NCBI GenBank assembly: GCA_014529385.2
Contig: CM043971.1
Coordinates: forward strand, 56,369,209 to 56,433,208
Source: Adiantum capillus-veneris
Taxonomy: Eukaryota; Streptophyta; Polypodiopsida; Polypodiales; Pteridaceae
Direction: 5' to 3'
DNA length: 64,000 bases
Part shown: piece after piece, positions 43,325-55,004 of the stretch
How the letters are laid out: every line of letters starts with the position of its first letter
Position numbering within the stretch: position 1 is the stretch's first letter
Program-made: the position numbers and the translations under genes
The notes under the pieces: generated by a model
What the model saw: the letters and a program-made list of their open reading frames with translations, nothing else
What the model was told of the DNA's origin: nothing
The model's database searches: none

Positions 43325-43959
43325 TCACTGGTACTGGTCTGAAACTGGTTCTGGATGCACATGAAAAAACCCAAAGATAGCTAATTCTGGAATTTCTTGG
43401 TCTTCAACGCCCAGATCCTCAGTACCCTGTTCCTGGGAAGGCTCTTTAGCTTCTGAATAGTAGAGCTTGATTTTAGCTCCATTAAACACCCCTGGCAGCA
43501 GTAATCCAGATAGGTCTTTCAGTCTTACCGTGCCATTGGAGAAAACCCAGTCCACTTCAAATGGTCCTTCCCAGGCTATCTTTAGATTCAGCTTCTTAGG
43601 ACCCAATTTGGACTGATATAGGAGTACTAGATCCCTTTCTAAAATTCCCGAACCTTAATCCTTCGGTCATGCCAGTGTTTCCTTCTTTGCTGAACAATCT
43701 CCTGTTCCAGCATAGCCTGTTGCCTAAGTTCATCTAACTGGATAAGCTCCTCCAACAACTTCTTAATATTGTGATTAAAATCTAACCCATATTCTACAGC
43801 CATTCTGAGACTTGGAATCACAAATTCCATAGGGACAACAACTTTAGTGCCATATACCATTCTGAATGTTGTTAATCCTGTAGTGACCTTATAAGCTGTC
43901 TTGTATGCCCATAAAGTAGTCTGAAGCTTCAAATCCCATTGGTCTAGCTTTTTTTGCAC
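43325..43959 (-). pseudogene. Gypsy-E integrase C-terminal region
   Basis: It continues the integrase after the catalytic core: LQTTLWAYKTAYKVTTGLTT and FRMVYGTKVVVPMEFVIPSL (the usual TPF.LVYG.EAV.P block), a helical stretch, then the GPK-type beta module (MGPKKLNLKIAWEGPFEVDW...GTVRLKDLSG). One frame change or stop separates the two pieces near 43,620. No chromodomain follows. Confidence 0.9.
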
Positions 43960-44673
43960 AATCTTAGTGAGAATAGTCTTAATGGTCTTGTTACTACTTT
44001 CAGCCTATCCATTGCATCCAGGATAATAAGGTGTGGATTTCCGATGCTTGACTGAAAGCATATCAAGAAGGATCTCCATAGTGTCATTGATGAAGTGTGT
44101 CCCTTGGTCCGATACAATCTCCACAGGACATCCATAGCGACAGACAATATTCTCAAATAAAAATATTGCAGTGGATTTGGCTGTGTTGTTAGGAAGAGCC
44201 TTAGCTTCTACCCACTTGGTTACATAACAGGTGGCCAGCACTATATACCTATTCTTCCTGGGAGTAACCTTCTTGAAAGGTCCCATAAAATCCAAACCCC
44301 ATTTCATGAAAACACCCAGTGGTTGTATTGGTGTTAAGGGAGTCATGTCTGCAGCTATGGGTCTACCCATTCTTTGGCATATGTCACAAGTTTTACAAAA
44401 GCTTCTGACATCAGATATCAATGTTTGCCACCATAAACTAGCCTACAGAATCTTCTTGTAAGTAACATAAGTAGAAAAGTGTCCACCAAATTCTCCATTA
44501 TGCGCCTCTAAGATGACTTGCATTCTCCCTTCCATAGGCACACATCGGTGAAGAATACCATCAACACCTAATTGGTAGAGTGAACCCCCAATGACAGTGA
44601 GCTTTAAGCTTTTGATGACCAAAGCCTTCTTCTGGTTTTTCTTCCAGTCATCTGGAAAAACACCCTGAGACAA
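43960..44673 (-). pseudogene. Gypsy-E integrase zinc-binding and catalytic core
   Basis: The H2C2 zinc-binding region spans the frames: ILEAHNGEFGGHFS, then FCKTCDICQRMGRP. The rve core follows with first Asp in WGLDFMGPFK, second in IVSDQGTHFIN, and the Glu region STPYYPGCNG*AESSNKTIK. In-frame TAGs occur after KKIL at about 44,442 and after GCNG at about 44,010. Both are plausible CAG-to-TAG changes at positions where Gln is expected. The enzyme would join element cDNA to the host genome. Confidence 0.92.
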
Positions 44674-44720
44674 AAACTGATATACTTTATATAATTCAGG
44701 ATCAACTGATTCTGCCGCTT

Positions 44721-46000
44721 CTAGCTAAATAATTCAGCATCCACTCGCTCGTCTCTTAAAGACACTTCAGAATAGCCCTCAATACTCCTAGAGAGAAAAT
44801 CAGTGCCACAGTGGTTCTTGCCAGGTTTATGGAAAATCTGAAATTCAAATTCCATAAGGAACATCATCCACTGTATTAGCCTGCCTTGAATAATGACTTT
44901 ATTAATTAAAAATAGGAGAGCCTGATGATCCACATAGAAATGAAACAATTTGCCTAGCAAATAATGCTTGAATCTTGTAGCACTGAAAACCATCCCTAGA
45001 GCTTCTCGTTCACTGGTTGTATAACCTTGTTCAGCCTGACTGAATCTTTGACTGGCGAAATAGACAGGATAGTCAATCCTTCCATCTAGCTGGGCTAGTA
45101 TTGCCCCCATCGCCAGCCCCGAAGCATCCACATGTACATGGAAGATAACATCCCAATTTGGTTTCCGAAGGACTAGTTTACTGATAATGGCATTTTTTAA
45201 GTTCTGAAAACTTTCCTCACACTCAGCAGTCCAATTGAACTTGCTAGTTTTCTTTGTGAGCTCATACAGTGGTAAAGCTTGGGAGGCAAATTTATGCACA
45301 AACCTTCTGTAAAAGTTAATATATCCCAAGAAAGAACTTGACTCAGATGCATTCGTGGGCACCTTGGCCTGCTGAACACACTGAATCTTGTCGTTGGCCA
45401 TTTCTATTCCATTGTAGGATACTACATGTCCTAGTAGTTGTCCTTTCCAGACTAGGAAAACAGATTTAAATGGATTCAGACAAATCCGCTTCTCCTGACA
45501 GCGCTTGAAAACCATTTCTAGGAATAGTAAATGATGTTTCTCATCTGAATATACAGTGAAATCGTCCATGAATATGGCGAGGAACCGATGAAGAAACTCA
45601 TTGAATATCTCCATCATACACTGCTGAAAAGTGGCTGGTGCATTGCATAGGTCAAATGGCATTACCAAATACATAAATGCTCCCCACTTGGTAATGAAAG
45701 TGGTCTTCCCTTGGTCCTCAGGAGCAATTTGTAATTGGTTGTAGCCACTATATCCATCCATAAAGCTGTACATCTCATACCTTGTTATCTCATCAAGCAA
45801 CATATGTATAAAAGGCAATGGAAATGGATCCTTGATGTTTTGAGCATTAAGTTTCCTATAATCCACACATACTCTCAACTTCCCATTCTTTTTGGGAACA
45901 ACTACAATAGGAAACAACCAATCACTACTAGCTACTTCAGGGATGAACCTAGCTTTGAGAAGGTTGTCAATCTCCTCCTTGACCTTCTTAGCTTAATTGG
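44721..46000 (-). pseudogene. Gypsy-E reverse transcriptase and RNase H
   Basis: A long open frame holds RVCVDYRKLNAQNIKDPFPL, YSFMDGYSGYNQLQIAPEDQ, MPFDLCNAPATFQQCM, the catalytic FMDDFTVYS (first position Phe instead of Tyr), LGHVVSYNGIEM and the thumb FLGYINFYRRFVHKFA. RNase H has VDASGLAMGAILAQ, TTSEREALGMVFSATRFKHY and YVDHQALLFL. The domain continues upstream of the ATG-like start to about 46,000 (IDNLLKARFIPEVASSDWLF) behind a TAA near 45,993. Catalytic residues are intact here, so the stop is what disables it. Confidence 0.94.
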
Positions 46001-46103
46001 GATTCATTTGGTATCACTGTAGTCTTACTGGCCTGGCATCTAGCTTCAGTGGTATCCTGTGCTGGCAGACTTCTAGATCCACCCCTTTCAGATTAGTGTG
46101 TTC

Positions 46104-46960
46104 CTAGGCAAAAACATCTTTGTAATGCTGGAAAATTTTGCGTGCTTTCTCCTTCATTGTTGGGTTGAGATGTTTGTTAACTTTGATCATCCTTGGGTTG
46201 TCTTCAGAGACTAGATTCCATTCCTCGATCTCTTGGTCATCTGCGAGTAACCAGTTAGGCCCGCCACCTTTTCTCTTGGTTGATTCTTCAACGTAATCCC
46301 AAGACGGCCCTTTGAATTCCATGTCTTGATTTGCCGTGTCCTCCCAGAATGTGATGGCTCATCTGGCGTACTGGATTCAATTGATCCTTCCAGCCTTCCA
46401 GTTAACTGAACTGATCATTCTCCTGGATTGAGTTCAATAAACTGGTATGGAAACTGCTTCTTCTGTTTGTCAGCTTGCTCCTTGTTCAATAGAACTGCAT
46501 TGAGATCAATTTTTGCTAAGGGAAAAATATTTAGAGTTGCTAACATCCTTTCAATCTTCTTGACCTTATACTTCTGGCATAATTCTTTAGGTCTCAGCTC
46601 CTTTCTCCAGCTTCTAGTATTGTTTGTCTGAATATGGATTCTGTCACTATCCGCTTGTAGAGTTAGAGTTTGATTAGCATAGTCGTGAACAGCTTGTGCC
46701 GTTCGCAACCATGGGTGCCCTAGTAGCATTCCATATGCCCCTTGCACATCGAGAACTAGAAAACTGATCTTGAACTTCTCCTTGCCTACTCGTATCATCA
46801 GATTTTTTATCATATCAATAGCTTGCACGACTCGATGATTTTCCATACACACTTTGAAAGGTACTGGCTTCAAATTGGTAATGCCCATCCTCTATTGAAG
46901 ATGTACTCCCATTATGTTTACTCTTGCTCCTCCATCCAAGATGACACTTGAAAGTGGTTC
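46104..46960 (-). pseudogene. Gypsy-E protease and linker to RT
   Basis: The retropepsin catalytic motif is read at about 46,940 as VILDGGARVNIMG, followed after a break by FKVCMENHRVVQAIDMIKNL and the C-terminal block YGMLLGHPWLRTAQAVHDY. A linker with FQHYKDVFA (46,104-46,322) precedes RT. DGG instead of DSG/DTG at the active site matches the motif in Gypsy-F and is common in plant Athila/Tat-like elements. Confidence 0.85.
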
Positions 46961-47700
46961 CCATTGTTTACGAACTTTGTAATCTATCTAAATTAGCGGC
47001 ACTTCATCATCTTGTACAGCTATCAAATCAACTTTCCTGGCCTCTGCCTCAGCCTTCCTTCGCTGTCGGATGAATTTCACTGCTTCAGCCAAAGTTCTTC
47101 TAATGTCTTCCAATTCCATAGTGAGCTTCTGGATTCTATCACAGATTTTGACATGAATTTTCTCTTTTTCTTGGTCAGAATGGTTGTTGAAGCTCGAAGA
47201 ACTGGTAATATCTTCACAATGCCATTCCTTCATTGTAGTGCTTCCAGCTCCTCTATCAACCCCCAACTCTTCAATCATCCCTTGTACTACAACCAGCATG
47301 GTCTCAAGTATGCTGGGCTTTGACTGAGCTGTCTCAGTAGATTGGGTTGGTATCTTTTGAATGAATCATACTTCAGAACTTTCTGGTTGCTCTGGTAGCT
47401 TCTTAGCTAAATCCTCCGTGATTTTTGCTGCTAGTTCTCTCTGCTCCTGCCATTCATCAACCACCTTATCTTTACCCTTGGCCTTCCATACCTCTCTCTG
47501 TTGAGCCCATTTGCTGCTTTCAGTAGTGACTGATTTTTCTGGAATCTCTGGGATTTCCTCAATCACTACTCGTTTGCTTCGTGTAAGTGCCCATACTAGA
47601 ACTGGCTCTGGTACCTTCTCCTCAGTAGCCGCAGTCCTAGATGTGTCTAGACATTGAGCCGCGAAATGCCCATGCTTTCCACAAGTATAGCAATTTAGAC
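46961..47700 (-). pseudogene. Gypsy-E spacer between nucleocapsid and protease
   Basis: Two charged, helical frames (47,566-47,366 with AKGKDKVVDEWQEQREL and 47,299-46,988 with IQKLTMELEDIRRTLAEAVK) connect the zinc knuckles to protease. A further knuckle-like CYTCGKHGHFAAQC-type sequence is read near 47,665-47,700. No function is known beyond being part of the polyprotein. Confidence 0.55.
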
Positions 47701-48274
47701 TTCAGCTCTGGAAGTTACCACGCCCCCGGCCCCGGCCAGTACCCGCTTGGTATCTGCCACGCCCTGGACTAGTACCACTGGTACTTGGTTTCTCCTCTTG
47801 AGAAGTGTTGACAATTTCCACTCTTACTGGTTTGGCATTGGTATATACCACTACTGACAAGTCTTTGCCCTTTTTGAAATGATGAATCCTAATTCCACAA
47901 TTATTCCATAAATGGCCATAGGCTTTACAGTAAGTACACTGTGGGCACTCGTTGGAAACATGGTCCTTAGATTTACATTTTGAACACCAAGTCTCCATTC
48001 TTCTCACTGGTTGTCTGGTCTGGTTAATGTCAACAATTTGACGAGCCATCTCTTCAATCTTCTTAGCCCAAGAACCCTTTTTAGGCTTATCCTTGATCTT
48101 CTCATTGGAGCTACTCTCAGAAATGCTGGAAACTTCGCTTGAATCAGAGTTATCAGTTGGAGAACCGCTACTATTGGACCTCCTCTTCTTATGAACTTTT
48201 TCCTTCTTAGCCTGTTGTTCCAGCTTCACGGCTCGCTGCACCAAATCATTGAATTTCTTCGTCGGTGCTGGCAC
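47701..48274 (-). pseudogene. Gypsy-E nucleocapsid (zinc knuckles)
   Basis: It is a Ser/Lys-rich region with two zinc knuckles in tandem, CSKCKSKDHVSNEC and CTYCKAYGHLWNNC, and a C-terminal RGR/RGG tail (GRGRYQAGTGRGRGRG), which is a typical RNA-binding arrangement. A stop separates it from the capsid at about 48,276. Confidence 0.9.
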
Positions 48275-48277
48275 CTC

Positions 48278-49137
48278 CTACTCTCTAAGCTTCTTGCTAC
48301 GAAAGCCATTCAAGAACCATGCTTGCAGTCGCTTCTCTAATGGTGGCTCCTGCAGTTGCCTTGTCAGCTCCTTAATTTTCTTCACATAGCTTTGGACTGA
48401 TAATTTCCTCTGCTTAATCGTATCCAGTTCTTCACAAAGAATATCCTCATCACCTCTGTTGTCGGAATATTCCAGTCTAAAGGCTTTAAGGAGTTTATTA
48501 TAGGATCGAAGCTGGAAAACCGGGTAATGATAGTACCACTTTCTCGCTGCCTCCTTTAGCGTTTGCAAAAAGTATTCACACCAGTCATCCTCATCAATAT
48601 TTTTCAGCTTTGCATATTGCTCAAAATCTTGGATGTGAACATCCGGATCATCCTTCTTGCCGCCTTTGAATACTGGAAAAGAGATTTTCAATGAAGATGT
48701 GTAATCATGCCGATCACCATTGGTCCTTCCGCTTCTCATCTTAGAGTCTGAACGCTGCTTTGGAGTTTTCTTATAGTTGTCAGTATTTGCATCCCAATTA
48801 ATATCTACTTCTATCTCCATCTCTGTGTCCTCGTTGGCCTGTCTACTAGAAGTATGGCGACTGCTTTTACTGCCTATGGCGCCCTCGTCCCCTTTCCTGG
48901 ACTGAGAACTTTTAGCCTTGCGTGCTTCCCTTTCTACCCGTCTGCGTCTGGACTGACGCAGATGCAGTGAGTCCTGGAATGCTGTGAGTCCTGTGCCTCA
49001 TCAACCTGACTGTGCTCCTCTTGAGCCTCAGTGTCAGTCACCGGATCATGCTTGGGGTCAGAGTCTCTTTCTGACTCCTCTGGAATAGGGTCAACACGGT
49101 AGGTTGGTTTCCGGCCACGACTGGTTTTGGGTGCCAT
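48278..49137 (-). pseudogene. Gypsy-E gag capsid region
   Basis: The start ATG at 49,137 gives MAPKTSRGRKPTYRVDPIPE, followed by an acidic N-terminus. The capsid core (Retrotrans_gag type) is in 48,820-48,278: ISFPVFKGGKKDDPDVHIQD, YFLQTLKEAARKWYYHYPVF, LRSYNKLLKAFRLEYSDNRG, RKLSVQSYVKKIKELTRQLQ and LQAWFLNGFRSKKLRE. One frame change lies near 48,930. Confidence 0.9.
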
Positions 49138-49198
49138 TACTGCAGCTGAGAACTTCAAACCGGGAGATGAGTTTGCTGGTCAATAAGCAATAGCTCTA

Positions 49199-49214
49199 GC
49201 TACCATGATCGCCA
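49199..49214 (-). promoter_or_regulatory. Gypsy-E primer binding site
   Basis: The minus strand reads TGGCGATCATGGTAGC three bases from the LTR end. It begins with TGG as expected for pairing with a tRNA CCA end; I cannot assign the tRNA with certainty. Confidence 0.7.
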
Positions 49215-49217
49215 AAA

Positions 49218-49732
49218 TGGAATTGGAGCTGATCTCTTTAAATAGCTGATTCCAGTGTTAGAAGTTTACAGCTATTGGTGATGTGTTAGTTCCAACAATA
49301 GACTAGACAAAGAAATAGAAACTGAATTGGAATACATCTATTGGAATGAGAACCAGACTGGAGTACTGAGAATGGTATTCAGATTCAGATTCAAATTCAG
49401 ATTCAAATTCAGATTCAAAGAGAATGAGTACAAAGTATGTATGATTGGAATATACTGTACTGCTGTATTTGGGATTAGAGATGAAAGATTACAATGAAGA
49501 TGATGTAGCTCAAGAACAACTTAGAGCTAAGGATTATGAATCAAAAGCTTAACAGAGGTACATCCGACAAATGACTCACGCAGCTTATGCCCCAACCCCA
49601 TTATAGTGTAATGGGTCCTATTTATATACTTTGGGAATTACTGTGGTAACTAGCGTGGTGATTACTGACTACTCCACTGTGCGTCTCACAGAAGCCGGTT
49701 CCCACCTAGCGAGACTATCTCAGCCATCTACA
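49218..49732 (-). repeat. Gypsy-E 5' LTR, 515 bp
   Basis: It matches the 3' LTR from TGGAATTGGAG to CAGCCATCTACA. An expanded CAGATT(CAA)ATT repeat (about 49,378-49,420) accounts for most of the length difference. A TATTTATATACTTTGGG motif occurs in both copies and could be the TATA region. Confidence 0.93.
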
Positions 49733-50210
49733 GAAGCTTAAACTGAGAACTACTCATCATTAGGTAATGTGAGTTTATTTAACTTCAACGAATCTTTTTA
49801 AGATCTGGCAGTACCTCAATACTAGGTAATAATCCACCAGTGAGATACCAAATGTTCTTTTGAGATTTTTAAAAGCATAAAACAGCCCAAAATTTGAGCA
49901 TATATTCCATCACTAGACAGTCCACAAGTTAGAGTACAAAATACACATATTATTTAAAACCCAGTTTATCATTATATCTCAACCAAACAACCCGACACAA
50001 TCTAAAGTGCTAGATAGGAGAAGAATACCACAAGATTAGACATAAATAATTTTTTTTTAAAAAAACCTGCAGACTCGAAGTAGATGATGATTCCTCCATA
50101 AGATTCTCCTTTCCTTTAGGCATGATGTAGTCTTAATAGTTTAGATGTTATGAACGCATAGGTTGAAAAAATACAACACGCTTATGCTAAGTGAGTATAG
50201 AGCTCACCTG
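49733..50210. other. AT-rich flank of Gypsy-E, nothing recognised
   Basis: There is no domain-bearing frame. It is the right-hand continuation of the pre-insertion locus. Confidence 0.45.
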
Positions 50211-50430
50211 TTCCAAAGCAGTGAGGGTTTAATAGAGGTCCAAGCACAGCCATACCGGATGGGACCCGATCTATGCCAGCAAAACCCGCCATCGAGGTCG
50301 CTTCACACATCCCCTTTCTCAGGGATTTCATTCGCACAAGATCTGGTAGCGCGTAGAGTTAGACAAAGCGTGAGCGCACAAGCCTCCCATCAGAGCACAC
50401 TCCTTTCTCTTGCAAAGGGTAGAGGAAGGT
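50211..50430 (-). other. Possible 5' exon of a host gene
   Basis: This GC-richer island stands out from the AT-rich surroundings. On the minus strand it reads through several ATGs (e.g. MAGFAGIDRVPSG) to a strong donor match, GGAACAG|GTGAGCTC at 50,211. There is no recognised domain and no matching downstream exon, so it may equally be a transposon leader. Confidence 0.22.
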
Positions 50431-50892
50431 AAAAGTAGAAAAAACGCTAACTAGGTCTCATAAGGTAAGGTCGTCAAATTTTTTAGGGTTTTTTAAAGCA
50501 GCAAAAAAACCAAGTTTAAGTAATTTCTAAAAAGCAACTACCAAAAATCCCCCAAATCTTACTGCCCGTAGTGATTTAATAAGATCCAGTAAATTGGTAG
50601 CAGTAGCCAGTTTGAAAATATTGGACAAAATTAGCTAAGGGGATGCGTGATATAAAGAAATTCTAATAAGGAATACTCTCCAACTCTGGATGATTGCAGA
50701 TGAAAAAATACTCGATATATTTCAAGAGAGACTATTTTAGGTAGGATGGCGTAGGTTGGTAAGTTTCTAGGAGAAACATAAGTAAAAAAAAAAAGCAAAG
50801 GTGAGTTAATGTGTTCCGGGACCCAATAAGGGTTGGCAAGAAGAGTTGGTTTTTTGTACGGAAAGTCATTGGGTAGGGGTTGCAATCTGGGT

Positions 50893-50900
50893 CTATATAA
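50893..50900 (+). promoter_or_regulatory. TATA box candidate
   Basis: CTATATAAGACC is a good plant TATA match, 124 bases before the ATG of the 51,017 ORF. The following GTTTTCTAC...AGAGAGCATTG looks like an LTR or pararetrovirus-type R region. Confidence 0.4.
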
Positions 50901-51016
50901 GACCGGTGTTTTCTACTTTAGAGAGCATTGTAACAGGCTAGAGCAATTTTCAACAGTGGACAGTTAACAAGTTTCTTTATAACTTGTCTTAAGTAGTGTT
51001 TTACACTTCATCAGCT

Positions 51017-51316
51017 ATGGCTTATAATCAAGTTCAGTTATTAGCAATAACGCTAGCCCACCTACAGCAGTCAAGTGAGTCCATCAGGAGAAATACCATA
51101 CTACGTTATGAGTGTCTTCTATTCCCTCAATTAGGAACATCAGATGTGCAGACAAAATGGTGGACATATCAAAGTAGATTGACATGGGTGACCCTATGGG
51201 GTCAAGAACACTTCAGGAATAATATCCGTCTGGTAATGGTAAAGGAAGCCCTGTGCTTAGTTCCACAATATTATTATAACGAAGCATGGATTTTTTTGAG
51301 CGGTTATATTTGCTAG
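51017..51316 (+). CDS. Orphan ORF, 99 residues, no recognised family
   Basis: It starts in a favourable context (GCTATGGCT) with MAYNQVQLLAITLAHLQQSS and is rich in Trp and Tyr (KWWTYQSRLTWVTLWGQEHF). There is no signal peptide, zinc site or catalytic motif. The upstream TATA box and short leader suggest a real transcription unit or the first ORF of an unrecognised retroelement or endogenous pararetrovirus. It ends TAG and no in-frame continuation is evident. Confidence 0.3.
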   Translation: MAYNQVQLLAITLAHLQQSSESIRRNTILRYECLLFPQLGTSDVQTKWWTYQSRLTWVTLWGQEHFRNNIRLVMVKEALCLVPQYYYNEAWIFLSGYIC

Positions 51317-51549
51317 CACGGTTATATCCTTCCTTTGGCTGAGCGTCCTAACACATGTTTTTATTGTGACAGCTTCTTGTGTGATCATGTAATGGAAGGT
51401 TTAATTGAGATGTAAAGGTGAAAAACAGAAGGGTTATATTGAATCTAAGCCAAGCTATTTTTGTCCAATTTATGTAGTGAAGCATGAGAAAGGACTCATG
51501 TAATCTTGTGTGTGTGTGGGTGTGTGTGTGTGTGCGCACGCACACACGC

Positions 51550-51697
51550 TCCATAGAGGAAAAGTACTTACCCCAAGTATTTACCCAACAAACAATAAAG
51601 CCACTAGCTTCATCAATAGTTCAAGTAGCAACCCCAGTAAGTCAAGTATATATGTGAGTGTAGCTAGATGTAGCAATCATAGTCAGATGAAGTGACC

Positions 51698-51705
<8 letters not shown>
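51550..51705. repeat. Direct repeat, left copy
   Basis: It starts CTCCATAGAGGAAAAGTACT and matches 55,005-55,172 at roughly 90 percent or better by eye, including CATCAATAGTTCAAGTAGCA. It ends in a GT tract. Confidence 0.92.

Positions 51706-51740
<35 letters not shown>
51702..51740. repeat. (GT)n microsatellite
   Basis: About 19 GT units directly follow the left direct repeat. The right copy has only about five at the same place. Confidence 0.92.
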
Positions 51741-51743
<3 letters not shown>

Positions 51744-52369
51744 CCATCCTTACCAAGGCACCATACTCAATATTAAGGTAGTAGGCCCATTGAGTATGTG
51801 CCTACTGCCTCATCAAGTTGATGAGAGTAAAATAGTCGAGTATGAAGCTTAGCGGAGATGTACCATTTCAAAGTGTCTCTGAAGAAAGTAAAGCCAGTAT
51901 TATCAACACAATATCTGCTGATAATGTCTTCGAGGAAGACTGTACTCTAGTAGGATTTTTAAGGTTTGACACCCAATATAAAAAAAAAATGGTTGTCATT
52001 AATAGTCTTTAGATGATGTATTCCAAGATTTTTGCACAAGATTCCGAAAAACCTCATATGTGTGGTCTGTTTACAAAAAACATGTCCTTGAAAACATCAA
52101 AATTAAGTTAATCAAACATGGGTGAGTATATTTGGATTAGCCTGCATCCTAAAATTGGCTGAGCCAAAATACTACAATAGCTGTGAGCAAGAACCAATCT
52201 ATAGTGAAGGAAAGACCACCTAACACTTGTCAACCTAACCACGATTTACAGAGAGTGGATCAATCAAACCCTATAGACAAGAAAAATGTAAATCTAGCCT
52301 GCCGGTCTACCTAGTTGTCTCGGACGGTCTTGTGTTTAGGACGTGTGTGTTGCAGTATTAAAATAAATA
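51741..52369. other. No gene recognised
   Basis: Sequence of ordinary composition without domains or repeats that I can name. Confidence 0.45.
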
Positions 52370-52760
52370 CATATACACAAAATAACATGACGTTCAAAAG
52401 ATGACTGGATTTAGATGACTAGGCAAGGATTTGTACAGAAATGAGTCAGTCTTTGATTCATTAATGTACAACCTAATAAGAATGAGGTATCATTTTAATG
52501 ATTGTATACAAACGTAGAAAAATTGTGGAGGTCATCTTGGTTGAGTCATCAAGGGCCTTCAGAGTTGGACTGCAACATGCTAAACCTTTTTAAGGAAAGA
52601 TAGAATTCTCACCTGCATCATATACTCAAGACAACAGTTTTTTTAGACTTGGCTACATATGGCAGGCTTCAAAGAAGCTATCACTTGTTATCCATGTCCA
52701 ACTAGTTACCATCCTAAATAGTGCTTAAAATTCTAAAAGTATAAGCAAAAGTTAATTATT
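52370..52760 (-). repeat. Element X 5' exon-like repeat, copy C
   Basis: It shares ATGGATAACAAGTGAT and TTGTCTTGAGTATATGATGCAG-type sequence with the copies at 18,830 and 63,650, ending in the donor match GATGCAG|GTGAGAATTC at 52,612. It is more diverged than the other two. No Element X coding sequence was recognised downstream. Confidence 0.55.
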
Positions 52761-55004
52761 TCCACTTCTTTCCAAATTGCTTTGTCCAAGAGAAAACTTG
52801 CAAACTCTAAGTAGTTCTCACATGCTTTTGAAAGTATTCCTTTACAGTAATTTATTAGAGAAAATCCCATGTATTTTTCCTTTTTTTTTTGAGGTAAAGT
52901 ATCCCTGTCAAACTCATATTATCTAACTTTTAAAGTAGTCATTTATTGTATCAAAGAGTTCCAAACCGTCAAACCATCCCTAAGTTAACACTAGGTTTGT
53001 GTTTGAGCCATTTAAGTGGCATGAGCCACAATAGTGGCTTGGCACCTCATTCTATAAACTTTACGACTACCTCTTTTTCATAAAACCATGAAGATAAGAT
53101 ATCAATGAGGTCCTATCACATAGAGGAACATTTTGGTATATCATTTATCCAAAAAAGTGCAAAATGAAAAATAACAATGTTCTAAAAATAGTAAAAAAAC
53201 CACTAAACTGGCTTAAAATTTGACATCATACATGTCTTTGAGGCCTAAAAAGAGTTCACATCCTTTTTTCTAAAAATAGTATATGTATAAATTCTTATTG
53301 TGTGCATGTCCAATTTTCTTTTAAAAAAAACCAATGTGCTCTGAAGGTTTTAAGGGGTTTACATGAGATATCAAAGTTTTCAAGTAAGTTTTTCTCGATT
53401 GCACCTAAAAGATGACCCTTAAAAAATATTAATTTTATATGGAATTATATATCTATATTCTTGTTCAACTCCCTACATGCCTTGAGCACAAATTCACGAA
53501 AGATTTTGGTGAGGTTTTTTATGGTTGGTGAGAATAAGAATTTACACAAAAACTGACTTATTGCAACTAAAGTGGCTTATGTTCACCCATCCCTAGTGTT
53601 AAACCAAAACATGTAAGTACAACTTCAAAGTGATTAGAGAAGCTTTACATTGTAACTATAATTGTGCTGTATGGATCAAAGTAGAGCCCTTCAAATAGTG
53701 GAACCAAAACCTACTCTATAAGGGAGAGTATTCCAATTCAATAACCATTAGTATTATAACTTTGAAACAAGAAGTAGAGACCAAACCAAATTAGGGTCAG
53801 CTAATTCAAATCCAGCAAGCTCGACAATTGGTTGTCAAGAACATCTCTCCTCTAATAGAACTCCTAATTGCAAGCTCGTAATCAAGCTTGGGCAAGTCAT
53901 TGGAAAGACCAATTGGCCACTACCCTTATTGGTTGATTAAATTATGATTCGTGTGAGTAATTAGTATAATTTACCTCTTATTAATCCCTATTGCATTAGC
54001 TCAGCAATCAAGAAATTTAATATTTGCATTTAGCGTTAATTTTGTGCATAATGGCTCTTGTTAATCACTTGTCGCTTGATCTCCAAATCAAAAATTAATA
54101 GTGCGTGGAAGAAGCCGTGGTTAAGAGCAATTCCTCAACAACTTAAAGCATCTTAAACTTCATAAACCGGCAAAGACAACGCCATTCAAGGAAACTTTTG
54201 AGCTTCCAACTACTTCAAGCTCCAAACTCTAAGGCTTCTCTCAAGTTTGCGAGCCTCCAACTGTAAAGGGTCAATTCATTGTCAAGTGAAGAGGTACTTC
54301 ACAAAAGGCAGCCAACAAAAATAAATGTTCTCTCTTCTTGCACTAAAAACAAAATGCAACAGCTCAAAAACCATGTGCACCCCATATGTACCATCATTAG
54401 AATCCTCCAAGATTCCAAAGCAAGAAAGTTAATACATTCTAGATGAGGCCCTAATGAAGTTCCAAAAAAATGATGACCTACAATTTGTCAAGTGTTTAGA
54501 CACTACCCCAAACCACATATTTTGGTGGTAAGACCTACACTATTATTTTGCATCAGATTCCATCTTTATGAGCCCCATGTAGTTACCCAATGTAACCCAT
54601 GTTAGACTCCTTGATTAGAACCCATGCATTCATTGTGTAAGATTCAGATTACGAGGGTGTTTAAGGGGTAAGCCTTAGCTTACACTCATAGTGTAAACAC
54701 TCCCTAAAAGGCCAAGCATGCACCATAAAGTTCATAGTCACATTTTTCTATGGAGCCTACAAAGCCTCACAGATGTCTCTTTCTTTATACCCACATGCTA
54801 CAAAATAGCCATATGCTATTTACCCTATTCCTCACATGTGGAAGAAAGTGTCCTTGCAAAAGATCTGTATAAAGAGCCTCTTGTACACAATATATCATGA
54901 TGCATAATAACAAGAAATTACCTACTTTGCTATCCAAACTTGATTAAATTCACTCATGTTTCCTCCTTAACTCAACATGTGTTTACTCCTCAACATGTGT
55001 GTAC
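52761..55004. other. 2.2 kb AT-rich DNA, nothing recognised
   Basis: I read all frames and saw only short, low-complexity frames. There is no LTR terminus or RNA gene. Confidence 0.5.

Larger units (their letters stand above)
38770..49732 (-). mobile_element. Gypsy-E: complete Ty3/gypsy element with a large 3' extra ORF region
   Basis: Two LTRs (38,770-39,272 and 49,218-49,732) flank gag, protease, RT, RNase H and integrase in Ty3/gypsy order, then a 3.6-kb coding region after integrase. Flanking five-mers GAATC (38,765-38,769) and GAAGC (49,733-49,737) match at four of five positions and may be the target duplication. No chromodomain is visible after integrase, which, with the extra 3' ORF, points toward an Athila/Tat-like rather than chromovirus design. 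Several in-frame stops make it non-autonomous now. Confidence 0.92.
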
